A stretch of DNA of 8,357 nt from Acidimicrobiia bacterium (GCA_022865365.1 JALHSW010000199.1:1-8357); one strand, 5' to 3'; counted from the first letter of the stretch, positions 1-5,749 are shown. Numbers and translations are program-made. The notes: a model not told the origin generated them from the sequence alone.

Positions 1-51
1 ATCGCCCAGCGCGTCCTGGGCCTCCCCAGGGCAGCGGAAGCGAAGCGATAG
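1..51 (+). CDS. 3' end of an acyl-CoA dehydrogenase (partial)
   Basis: The window opens inside a reading frame that ends at the TAG at 49-51. The visible 16 residues read IAQRVLGLPRAAEAKR. The I-x-x-R-V-L-G-L-P-R stretch is the usual C-terminal ending of full-length acyl-CoA dehydrogenases, following the final helix of the C-terminal domain. Only the tail is present, so the substrate and active-site residues cannot be judged. The next gene starts 2 nt after the stop and is also an acyl-CoA dehydrogenase. This implies translational coupling and probably a two-subunit enzyme in which this upstream protein supplies the catalytic base. The assignment rests on a short but characteristic tail and the matching neighbour. 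Confidence 0.72.
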   Translation: MAQRVLGLPRAAEAKR

Positions 52-53
52 AG

Positions 54-1058
54 ATGGACTTCTCGCTCTCCGACGACCAGCAGCTGCTGCGCGACACGGC
101 ACGGAACCTCCTCACCAAGGAGTGCCCCACCACGCTGCTACGTGCACACATCGACGACCCGGCCGCGGCTGACCCCCTCTGGGAGCACCTCCGCGACTTC
201 GCGGCGCTCGGTGCCGGACCGTGCACCGATCTGTGCCTCTTTCTCGAAGAGGTCGGGTACGTCGCCACGCCCGGGCTCTTCTTCCCCACTGTCGCGCTCG
301 CGGCACCGATCCTCGCGGCCGCCGGTGATGATCGCCTCGACGCGGTGCTCGACGGCGCGGCCACAGCGACCCTCGCCCTCGCGGGTGCCGACGGGATCTG
401 GACAGCGAACGCCGAGCCGGTCAAGACGTTCGTGCCGGAGGCCGATCGGGCCGACTGGATCGTCGTCGTCGATGCCGGCTCAACAGTGCGCGTGATCGCC
501 GCGACCGACGCCCGGCTACGCCAGGTCGGCACGGCCGACTTCTCCCGACGCATGTTCGAGGTGGGCGTCGAGGTCGAGGCCCCGGGAGGCACCGCGACCG
601 ACGTCGATGCGGGTGCGGTCGCCGCCGCGCTCGAGCGCGCGACCGTCGCACTCGCGGCCGAGATGGTCGGAACCGCTCGGCGGCTGTTCGACATGGCGCT
701 GGGCTACGCCAAGGAGCGGATCCAGTTCGACGTGCCGATCGGGTCGTTCCAGGCGATCCAGCACAAGCTCGCCGACACCTCCCTCGCGGTGGAGCGTGCG
801 ACCGCGGCGGTGCAGTACGCCTCGATGGCCCTCGATGCCGACGACAGCGAACGCCACCGCGCGACCCACGTCGCGAAGGCAGCCGCCGGTGCGGCCGCGA
901 CCCGTGCCGCGAAGGACGCCCAACAGGTCTTCGGCGGCATCGGGTACACGTGGGAGCACGACCTGCACCTCTTCACCCGGCACGCCTTCGGCTCCGAGCA
1001 CTGGATGGGCACCACCGACTGGCACCACGACCGCCTGGCCGAGCTCCTGTTCCAGTAG
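54..1058 (+). CDS. Short acyl-CoA dehydrogenase, probably the non-catalytic partner subunit
   Basis: This 334-residue protein belongs to the FAD-dependent acyl-CoA dehydrogenase family, which introduces a 2,3-double bond into acyl-CoAs and passes electrons to electron-transfer flavoprotein. It opens with the family N-terminus (MDFSLSDDQQLLRDTARNLL). It carries the C-terminal-domain motif YAKERIQF at about 218-225, followed by G-S-F-Q-A-I-Q-H, and the FAD-contacting QVFGGIGYTWEHDLHLF at about 291-307. It is shorter than the usual 380-400 residues, with a reduced middle beta domain. Where classical members have Y-E-G-T with the catalytic Glu, this protein reads W-M-G-T (Met318), so it may lack the base. 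Similar short subunits are known in the actinobacterial alpha2beta2 steroid side-chain dehydrogenases (ChsE and IpdE types), where one subunit carries the Glu. The ATG at 54 lies 2 nt after the upstream stop; a weak GGAAG lies at 36-40. The substrate (a CoA ester of a steroid, branched acid or other) is unknown. Confidence 0.88.
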   Translation: MDFSLSDDQQLLRDTARNLLTKECPTTLLRAHIDDPAAADPLWEHLRDFAALGAGPCTDLCLFLEEVGYVATPGLFFPTVALAAPILAAAGDDRLDAVLDGAATATLALAGADGIWTANAEPVKTFVPEADRADWIVVVDAGSTVRVIAATDARLRQVGTADFSRRMFEVGVEVEAPGGTATDVDAGAVAAALERATVALAAEMVGTARRLFDMALGYAKERIQFDVPIGSFQAIQHKLADTSLAVERATAAVQYASMALDADDSERHRATHVAKAAAGAAATRAAKDAQQVFGGIGYTWEHDLHLFTRHAFGSEHWMGTTDWHHDRLAELLFQ

Positions 1059-1083
1059 CACAGCCCTCTCGCGGCTCCAGCGT

Positions 1084-1123
1084 TTCGAGCACGGACTCTT
1101 ACCGGGAGCGTTCAGCGCTCGAA
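1084..1123 (+). repeat. 7-bp inverted repeat just after the acyl-CoA dehydrogenase
   Basis: TTCGAGC at 1084-1090 pairs with GCTCGAA at 1117-1123 across a 26-nt loop, starting 25 nt after the dehydrogenase stop. It could form a weak hairpin, but the loop is long and there is no T-tract, so it is not a convincing intrinsic terminator. It marks the junction between the dehydrogenase operon and the nuclease remnant. Confidence 0.2.
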
Positions 1124-1258
1124 CCGCTCACCAAGGCCCGCTTCGCCCACGACCGAGAAGTCCTCAGCCACGGGCTCCTCCAGCTCGTGATCACCAGCGG
1201 CGTCGACGTCCAGACCGTGGTCAGCAACACCCGCCACGTCCCGGCCGCACTCAAGATC

Positions 1259-1279
1259 GCGATCGCGGTACGCGATCGC
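1259..1279. repeat. Perfect 9-bp inverted repeat around GCGATCGC palindromes
   Basis: GCGATCGCG at 1259-1267 is the exact reverse complement of CGCGATCGC at 1271-1279, with a 3-nt spacer (GTA). Each arm holds the octamer palindrome GCGATCGC. It lies inside the nuclease remnant, where it encodes part of AIAVRDR, so it may be a coincidence of GC-rich coding sequence. It would nevertheless form a stable hairpin. Confidence 0.5.
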
Positions 1280-1479
1280 ACCTGCAAGATCCGCGGGTGT
1301 GATCGTGACCGCATGCTCGAACGCCACCACACACGACTACGCCAAGTCGCACCGCACCGCCTACAACGAGCTCGGCAACCTCTGCCCCAAGCACCACGAT
1401 CTGGTGACCCACCGGGGCTTCAGCACGACGGACAGCCACGACGGCACCTGGGACCTCCACGCCCCCAGCCAGACACCCT

Positions 1480-1515
1480 CGCCAACACCCATGCCAACAC
1501 CCACGCCAACGCCCC
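1480..1515 (+). repeat. Three tandem 12-bp units in the tail of the nuclease remnant
   Basis: CGCCAACACCCA (1480-1491), TGCCAACACCCA (1492-1503) and CGCCAACGCCCC (1504-1515) are consecutive near-copies. A 12-bp period keeps the reading frame. In the second frame of the remnant it encodes a Pro-Thr repeat (PTPMPTPTPTP), like the proline-rich tails common in DUF222-HNH proteins. In the other frame it reads ANTHANTHANA, ending at the TGA at 1535-1537. Confidence 0.65.
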
Positions 1516-1651
1516 ACCCGGCGAGGCGGCGGCCTGACGCTCGCGGCCATGGCCCTCGTTCGTGGGTTTGGCGTGTCCGGCCACGTCCGGCGTGGTGCGG
1601 TTCCGAGACCGCTGCGGTGAACATGCGCCCACAGGCTTCGACGGAGGTAAG

Positions 1652-1687
1652 ACCTGTTTCAGTATGTTATGATACCTGTTACAGTAT
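1652..1687 (+). promoter_or_regulatory. Putative operator and promoter with paired 14-bp direct repeats
   Basis: ACCTGTTTCAGTAT (1652-1665) and ACCTGTTACAGTAT (1674-1687) are 13/14 identical direct repeats, spaced 22 bp start to start, so they lie on nearly the same face of the helix. Each contains a small dyad: CTGTTTCAG, and the better CTGTTACAG. The stretch is strikingly AT-rich against its surroundings. Two -10-like hexamers overlap the repeats: TATGAT at 1668-1673, and TACAGT at 1680-1685. The latter would place the transcript start at or next to the ATG at 1692, giving a leaderless mRNA. No good -35 is evident. The arrangement fits binding by the XRE protein encoded immediately downstream, giving autorepression. 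That is inference from position and symmetry. The rest of 1538-1651 shows no gene; GGAGG at 1643-1647 precedes no usable start. Confidence 0.6.
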
Positions 1688-1691
1688 AGAT

Positions 1692-2051
1692 ATGGATCGA
1701 CCCGATCGCCAGACGCTCAGTCGACTCGACACCGCATCCCTCCTGCGCGAGGCCCGCCAGATCGCCGGGCTGAGCCAGAGCGCGCTCGCCCAGCGCATCG
1801 GCACCACCCAGCCCGTGATCTCACGCTGGGAGCGCGGGCTCGACGTCCCGCGGATCGACGCGCTCGCGCGGGCGCTGCAGGCGTGCGGCTTCGAAGCCGA
1901 CCTGGTCTTCCGCCGCCACGACGACGTTGACCGAAGCCAGATCGCACGACAGCTGATGTTGACGCCGACCGAGCGCCTCGCGTACTACGAGAGCGCCGCC
2001 CGCGCCTACGAGCTCGCGCGCACGGCGCGGCCGATCGCCTCCCATGCCTAG
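1692..2051 (+). CDS. XRE-family helix-turn-helix regulator, likely antitoxin
   Basis: This is a 119-residue protein. Residues about 17-70 form a Cro/C1-type HTH: SLLREARQIAGLSQSALAQRIG, then TTQPVISRWERG as the recognition helix, then DVPRIDALARALQACGF. A C-terminal helical tail (about 80-112) contains LTPTERLAYYESAARAYEL, of the kind seen in HTH antitoxins and partner-binding regulators. It should bind DNA, probably the paired repeats immediately upstream. Its stop overlaps the start of the nucleotidyltransferase gene by 8 bp, so the two are co-translated. The ATG at 1692 was chosen because the frame upstream runs through the AT-rich control region and into the nuclease remnant. An in-frame ATG at 1623 would add 23 unrelated-looking residues. 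There is no Shine-Dalgarno before 1692, which suggests a leaderless transcript. The HTH assignment is firm; the antitoxin role is inferred from gene order and the tail. Confidence 0.9.
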   Translation: MDRPDRQTLSRLDTASLLREARQIAGLSQSALAQRIGTTQPVISRWERGLDVPRIDALARALQACGFEADLVFRRHDDVDRSQIARQLMLTPTERLAYYESAARAYELARTARPIASHA

Positions 2052-2574
2052 TGGATCGAGCGGGCCGCCGCGCTTCGAACCCGAAGTCATCCTCCGCACG
2101 CTGGCTGCGAACCAGGTGCGGTTCGTCGTCATCGGCGGCTTCGCCGCGGTGCTTCATGGGTCCGGTCTCTTCACGTACGACGCCGACATCACCCCCGACC
2201 CCGAGCCTGCGAACCTGAGGCGCCTCTGTCGCTCGCTCGTCGAGCTTGGCGCTCGGATACGCACCCTGGCCGAACCGGAAGGCATGCCCTTCCACTGCGA
2301 TGAGCACTTCCTTGAACGCATGTCGACGCTGAACCTCGTGACCGACCACGGCGACTTCGACCTTTCGTTTCGACCGGCAGCATTCCCGAACGGCTTCGAT
2401 GATCTCGTCGAGCGGTCGGTGCCCTTCGATTTCGGCGGCTTCGTCGTGCGGGTGGCCGCGCTCGATGACGTGATCAGATCGAAGGAGAGCGCAAATCGCG
2501 ACAAGGACCGTGCCGCACTCCCCCAGCTCTATGCGCTTCGCGACCAGATCGCGGCGCGGGAACGCGACGCCTGA
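2044..2574 (+). CDS. AbiEii-like nucleotidyltransferase, likely toxin of the pair
   Basis: This 176-residue protein has the polymerase-beta-type nucleotidyltransferase signature. FVVIGGFAAVLHG (about 28-39, with Gly31-Gly32) is followed by TYDADI, giving the metal-binding pair Asp46 and Asp48. A plausible third carboxylate sits in GDFDLSF (Asp104 or Asp106). The later segment ALDDVIRSKESANRDKDRAALPQL (about 139-162) is typical of the AbiEii/DUF6036-like branch. That branch includes toxins that transfer nucleotides to RNA or protein, such as the mycobacterial MenT enzymes that modify tRNA ends. All active-site positions appear present, so it is probably active. The ATG at 2044 overlaps the regulator stop by 8 bp, implying translational coupling. 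The protein has no membrane segments or signal peptide. It could instead be a stand-alone housekeeping or antibiotic-modifying nucleotidyltransferase, but the fixed pairing with an XRE protein argues for a toxin-antitoxin or phage-defence role. The target is unknown. Confidence 0.85.
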   Translation: MPSGSSGPPRFEPEVILRTLAANQVRFVVIGGFAAVLHGSGLFTYDADITPDPEPANLRRLCRSLVELGARIRTLAEPEGMPFHCDEHFLERMSTLNLVTDHGDFDLSFRPAAFPNGFDDLVERSVPFDFGGFVVRVAALDDVIRSKESANRDKDRAALPQLYALRDQIAARERDA

Positions 2575-2595
2575 GCCCAAGGCTGGGCCCGGGCC
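2575..2595. terminator. Possible bidirectional hairpin between convergent genes
   Basis: The 23-bp gap between the nucleotidyltransferase stop and the ligase stop on the opposite strand is almost entirely symmetric. GCCCA (2575-2579) pairs with TGGGC (2584-2588) around AGGC. The overlapping GGCCCGGGCC (2586-2595) is a perfect palindrome. There is no T-tract on either side, so termination activity is uncertain. The position between convergent genes is where a shared terminator would be expected. Confidence 0.35.
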
Positions 2596-2597
2596 GG

Positions 2598-4148
2598 TCA
2601 GACGAGCTTGCTCTCGCGCCCTTTCCAGTAGGGCTCACGGAGCACCCGCTTCAACACCTTGCCGTTCGGCTGGCGTGGCAGCCTGGCGACGAGATCGAAC
2701 GACGCGGGAACCTTGAAGTCGGCGAGATGCGTTCGGCAGTGGTCACCCAGCGCGTCGACGTCGACGATGTCGCGGACTTCGACGACCGCGTGCAGCCGCT
2801 CACCGAGTCGATCGTCGGGGATCCCGAAGACCGCACAGTCGACGACCGACGGGTGGTCGTGGAGCACTTCTTCAATCTCACGCGGGTAGACGTTCACACC
2901 GCCACAGATCACCATGTCGGCCGCGCGATCGGTGAGATAGAGGTAGCCGTCGGCATCGAGATGCCCGACGTCGCCCACACTGAACGCGTCATCGCTCCAG
3001 ACCGACGCGGTCTTCTCGGGATCGTCGTGGTACTCGAAGCGCGCCCCACCGGCTGGGCGCACGTAGATGAGCCCCGTCTCCCCCGCCTCGACAAGTGCTC
3101 CGGCCTCGCCGAGGATCCGCACTTCCACGCCCGGCCAGGGCGACCCCACACTCCCCGGGCGCTCGAGCCACTCGGCCATCGAGATCCGGGTCGCGCCACC
3201 CTCGCTCATTCCGTAGAGCTCGGCGATCTCGCACGGCGCGAGCGCCTCGATGATGCGCCGCTTCACGACGACGGCGCACGGCGCGCCGGCATGCGCGATC
3301 AAGCGGAGCGACGAGTGGTCGAGCGCGGCGCGATCGGCTTCGGGTACCTCGAGGATGCGGATGAAGTGCGACGGCACCATGAAGCTGCACGTGACCCGAT
3401 GCGCGTCGACGAGGCGCAACCACTCGAGCGGGTCGAACACGGGCAGGATGACGGTCGGCGCACCCACGGAGAGCGCGGCCATCGCCCAGCCCCCGGGACC
3501 TGCGTGGTACGCCGGGCCCGAGAGGATGTACGTATCGTCGGCCGACCAGCCCCAGAGCGCGAGCTGCCCTTCCATGTTGCGGATGGTTGCCTCGGCATCG
3601 AGCCGGCCGTGCACCACACCCTTGGGGCGCCCCGTCGTGCCGGACGTGTAGAAGATCGGCGACGCGAGCCCGACGATCTCGACCCCACCCTCGATCCCGT
3701 CCGTCGTCGGGGCAGCCGCCGCGATCGCTGCCTCGTAGTCGGAGTCATCGGCCGGACCGCCGACCATCAGGGCGGTGCACCCGGGCACGAGATCGAGTGC
3801 GGCTCGGAAGAACCCGCCCAGATCGGCATGGGCCACGAGGATCGTCGCTCCGGAGTCACGCAGGATGTACGCGAGCTCGTCGGCCTTGAGGTGCCAGTTG
3901 ACGAGCAGGACCGCGGCGCCGAGGCGGGTCGCCGCGCCCCACGTCTCGAAGAGCTCGAAGCCGTTCGACAGCATGACCGCGACCCGATCGTCGGCTCCGA
4001 CACCGAAGCCCGCGAGGGCGGCCGCGAGTCCTGCGGTACGCGCGTCGAACTCCCCGTAGGTGCGCACGGCGCCATCGAGGATCAGGGCGGGACGATCGGG
4101 CTCGGCGCACGCCCAGGCCGTGATGCCGCGGCGCGTCTCAGCAGTCAT
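2598..4148 (-). CDS. AMP-forming acyl-CoA ligase (FadD/class I adenylate-forming family)
   Basis: This 516-residue enzyme should activate a carboxylic acid in two steps, to an acyl-adenylate and then an acyl-CoA, in the cytosol. The family motifs appear in order. The phosphate-binding loop is YTSGTTGRPKGVVH at 167-180. The adenine-binding YGMSEGG is at 312-318. Asp393 (VGDVGH) contacts the ribose, and the hinge and A8 region is YLTDRAADMVICGGVNVYPREIEE at about 404-427. The C-terminal PNGKVLKR carries catalytic Lys497. The length matches medium- or long-chain fatty-acid, aryl-acid and steroid-acid ligases, and no motif is missing. It lies 15 nt after the amine oxidase on the same strand, so the two probably share a transcript; no clear Shine-Dalgarno precedes the ATG. 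The substrate is unknown. Chain length cannot be inferred safely from these motifs, and aromatic or branched acids are as possible as fatty acids. Confidence 0.93.
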   Translation of the reverse strand: MTAETRRGITAWACAEPDRPALILDGAVRTYGEFDARTAGLAAALAGFGVGADDRVAVMLSNGFELFETWGAATRLGAAVLLVNWHLKADELAYILRDSGATILVAHADLGGFFRAALDLVPGCTALMVGGPADDSDYEAAIAAAAPTTDGIEGGVEIVGLASPIFYTSGTTGRPKGVVHGRLDAEATIRNMEGQLALWGWSADDTYILSGPAYHAGPGGWAMAALSVGAPTVILPVFDPLEWLRLVDAHRVTCSFMVPSHFIRILEVPEADRAALDHSSLRLIAHAGAPCAVVVKRRIIEALAPCEIAELYGMSEGGATRISMAEWLERPGSVGSPWPGVEVRILGEAGALVEAGETGLIYVRPAGGARFEYHDDPEKTASVWSDDAFSVGDVGHLDADGYLYLTDRAADMVICGGVNVYPREIEEVLHDHPSVVDCAVFGIPDDRLGERLHAVVEVRDIVDVDALGDHCRTHLADFKVPASFDLVARLPRQPNGKVLKRVLREPYWKGRESKLV

Positions 4149-4163
4149 GGCCGAAGACGCGAC

Positions 4164-5588
4164 TCATGGACCAGTCGCGCGTTCGTGCACCTCGACCGCC
4201 GCTCGGATGCCGGACTCGATCGCGCCCTGGATCCATGCGTGGGCGAGGGACGCGTGCTCGCCGGCGAAGTGGACCCGTCCCTCCGGCGCACAGATCGCGT
4301 CGTAGAGCAGCGTCTGCTGACCGGGATCGAAGAGCGCGAAGGCCCCGCCGGCGAACTCGTCGTCGTGCCACATCTTCGACGCGCCCACCTCGAAGTCCTC
4401 GATCGCCTGCGGGTGAAGGCGGGCCACGTCTTCCAGTGCCTGCACGCAGCGGTCTCCCGGGGACAGGGAACCCCATCGCTGGGCGTCCTCACCCCACGTA
4501 TAGCTCGCGAGCATCACCCCGCGGCCGGTGTCGCGGCCGTGGTCGGGGTAGTACACGTTCCGCACTGCGAGATCGGTGACGCTGCCCCCACCCACGATGC
4601 CGTCGTCGTCCTCCCAGAACCGGCGTCGGAACTGCAGGAACACCTTCGCCGACGCGTCGTAGTGCAGCTGGCGGATCGCCCGCTGCTTCGCGCGCGAGAA
4701 CGGCGTGAGCACCTCGACGTGGCGCAGCACCGGGAACGGCACCGTCAGGATCAGGTAGTCGCCCGTGACCGAGAACCGCCCCGCACCGGTGCGGTAGTGC
4801 ACGGTCACACCGTCGGGTGACTGGTCGAGCGCGGTCATCTTCGCCCCGAAGCGGATGTGCTGCGCCAGCTCGGGCAGGAACGCGCGTGGAAGGTGATCGG
4901 TGCCGCCGTCGAGGTAGACGAGATCGGTGTAGTAGTTGCCCAGCTCTTCGCGGAGCAGCTCGAGGAACGACGAGTTCATGAGGGCTTCCTGGTTGAACAG
5001 GAGCCCGAACATCTCGATCGCGCCTTCGGACCACGACCGCATCTCGAGAAACTCGCGCACCGCGTACTGGTCGTACTCGGCGGCGATCGCCGTCCACCCG
5101 TCGTCGCCCTCCGCGTCGAGGCGAGCCACGAACGGCGCGAGCTCTGCACTCCAGAGGTCGCCGGGTGGGCGCCGCTCGTGCTCGGACACTTCGAAGCCGA
5201 GCACGGTCGGATCCCCGTGGACCTCGGTGCGGCGAAGCCTGTTGCCACCGAACATGCAGTACGTCGCGTCGTTGTCCATCGTGAACGGCTTCGTGACCAG
5301 CCCGTAGCGCTCGATGAGCGCGTGGGTGAGGCGGTGTGTCTTGGGTATCCGCATCGCGCCGGCCTCGGCCCAGAGCCCGGGCGCGAACGGCTCGCGAAGG
5401 GTGAGGACGCGCCCACCTACGCGCTGCTGGGCCTCGAGGACGATCGGCTCGTGCCCGGCCTTCAGCAGCTCGGAGGCGGCGACGAGGCCGGCCATGCCGG
5501 CGCCGATGACGATCACCCGCGCCGGGCGATCGGTGCGGGGCCCGAGGCCCTCGGTCAGGACCTGGAGGTCATCCTCGACGATGCGCAT
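4164..5588 (-). CDS. Flavin amine oxidase / L-amino-acid-oxidase-like protein
   Basis: This is a 474-residue flavoprotein of the monoamine oxidase family, which oxidises an amine or amino acid to the imine using O2 and releases H2O2 and ammonia. After a 23-residue leader comes the dinucleotide-binding fold RVIVIGAGMAGLVAASELL (GxGxxG at 29-34). The ribose-binding Glu52 follows, then RVGGR at 56-60 and AEAGAMRIP at about 74-82. The C-terminal FAD motif is VHFAGEHAS (about 439-447) followed by AWIQGAIESGIRAA (451-464). GAMRIP and GEHAS..HAWIQGAIESG resemble bacterial L-amino acid oxidases and tryptophan-monooxygenase-like members more than polyamine oxidases. No Sec or Tat signal is visible, so it is probably cytosolic. 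It is the first gene of a likely two-gene transcript with the acyl-CoA ligase, and divergent from the hydantoinase-type genes. A different flavin oxidoreductase of the same fold remains possible, because substrate residues cannot be assigned without a structure. Confidence 0.9.
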   Translation of the reverse strand: MRIVEDDLQVLTEGLGPRTDRPARVIVIGAGMAGLVAASELLKAGHEPIVLEAQQRVGGRVLTLREPFAPGLWAEAGAMRIPKTHRLTHALIERYGLVTKPFTMDNDATYCMFGGNRLRRTEVHGDPTVLGFEVSEHERRPPGDLWSAELAPFVARLDAEGDDGWTAIAAEYDQYAVREFLEMRSWSEGAIEMFGLLFNQEALMNSSFLELLREELGNYYTDLVYLDGGTDHLPRAFLPELAQHIRFGAKMTALDQSPDGVTVHYRTGAGRFSVTGDYLILTVPFPVLRHVEVLTPFSRAKQRAIRQLHYDASAKVFLQFRRRFWEDDDGIVGGGSVTDLAVRNVYYPDHGRDTGRGVMLASYTWGEDAQRWGSLSPGDRCVQALEDVARLHPQAIEDFEVGASKMWHDDEFAGGAFALFDPGQQTLLYDAICAPEGRVHFAGEHASLAHAWIQGAIESGIRAAVEVHERATGP

Positions 5589-5641
5589 GGCGCCAGTGTG
5601 GCCTCTCCCGCTCGTGCCCGTGTTCCGGCCGTGAACGAGGA

Positions 5642-5671
5642 ACGATACGATGCGACTGACATCGGCGTCAG
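5642..5671 (-). promoter_or_regulatory. Candidate promoter for the amine oxidase-ligase operon
   Basis: Reading the minus strand, CTGACG (5671-5666) matches four of six -35 positions. It is followed after 18 nt by TATCGT (5647-5642), which fits the TAnnnT form of a -10. Transcription would start near 5635, about 47 nt before the amine oxidase ATG. A purine-rich GGGAGAGG lies 13 nt before that ATG, a little far for an ideal ribosome site. The call is motif-based only. Confidence 0.3.
5646..5651 (+). promoter_or_regulatory. Candidate -10 for the hydantoinase-type operon
   Basis: TACGAT fits the TAnnnT -10 pattern and overlaps the opposite-strand -10 candidate. The hexamer 17 nt upstream (TTCCGG at 5623-5628) is a poor -35. 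If used, the transcript would begin near 5658 and carry a leader of roughly 90 nt containing the 13-bp tandem repeats. The overlap suggests that the two divergent operons may compete or be co-regulated. Confidence 0.25.
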
Positions 5672-5735
5672 GTTCCGGAGTTGGGTTCCGGAGTTGGGTT
5701 CCGGATTTGGGCTCCGGCGTCGGTTCCGAAATCGG
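5672..5735 (+). repeat. Five tandem copies of a 13-bp unit
   Basis: The consensus GTTCCGGAGTTGG occurs at 5672-5684 and 5685-5697 (identical), 5698-5710 (one change: GTTCCGGATTTGG) and 5711-5723 (GCTCCGGCGTCGG). A decayed 12-bp copy follows at 5724-5735 (TTCCGAAATCGG). The first three units contain the palindrome TCCGGA. The 13-bp period does not preserve a reading frame, and the array lies before the chosen start codon, so it is non-coding. It could be a regulator-binding array, a leader structure, or a plain slippage minisatellite. The gradient from identical to diverged copies suggests recent duplication at the 5' end. Confidence 0.85.
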
Positions 5736-5738
5736 TGC

Positions 5739-5746
5739 GAGGGGGA
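5739..5746 (+). promoter_or_regulatory. Ribosome binding site deciding the start of the HyuB-like gene
   Basis: GAGGGGGA lies 3 nt before the ATG at 5750, with its GAGG core about 7 nt upstream of that codon. The same frame is open further upstream to 5681, but that part is translated tandem repeat. This ribosome site and the start of family homology soon after 5750 make 5750 the better start. Confidence 0.6.
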
Positions 5747-5749
5747 CCC

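Larger units (their letters stand above)
1125..1537 (+). pseudogene. Truncated, frameshifted DUF222/13E12-type HNH nuclease remnant
   Basis: Two reading frames together encode the C-terminal part of an actinobacterial DUF222-HNH protein. The first frame gives the end of the DUF222 region (about 1150-1250, reading LLQLVITSGVDV then HVPAALKIA). It continues with the HNH zinc motif VRDRTCKIRGCDRDRMLERHH (Cys codons at 1283 and 1298, His pair at 1325-1330). From about 1332 the homology continues one frame later: HDYAKSHRTAYNELGNLCPKHH (Cys codon at 1383, His pair at 1392-1397), then DLVTHRGF and GTWDLH. The join needs a net frame change, either one extra base or two missing ones, within about 1325-1340. 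Intact relatives are roughly 350-500 residues and have a long N-terminal DUF222 domain. Here almost all of it is gone, and no start codon or ribosome site fits. The 3' boundary is given as the first-frame stop at 1535-1537; the second frame stays open much further. A sequencing error could explain the shift, but not the missing 5' part. Confidence 0.8.

Noticed and set aside
1643..1650. GGAGGTAA as a strong ribosome site for a small gene
   Set aside because: The nearest ATGs (1664 and 1669) are too far away and open frames of only a few codons before a stop. It is also too distant to serve the HTH start at 1692.
1717..2580. A 287-codon minus-strand open frame across the HTH and nucleotidyltransferase genes
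   Set aside because: It is antisense to two genes with clear motifs, and its second half is Arg/Ser/Gly-rich noise. I see no evidence for an antisense-encoded protein.
2727..4820. A 697-codon open frame on the plus strand
   Set aside because: It is antisense to the ligase and amine oxidase genes, which both show complete family motifs. Its translation is low-complexity, rich in Arg, Asp, His and Val, with no recognisable domain; this is a GC-rich codon-position shadow.
5672..5735. A CRISPR array
   Set aside because: The units are only 13 bp and directly adjacent with no spacers, and no cas genes are present.
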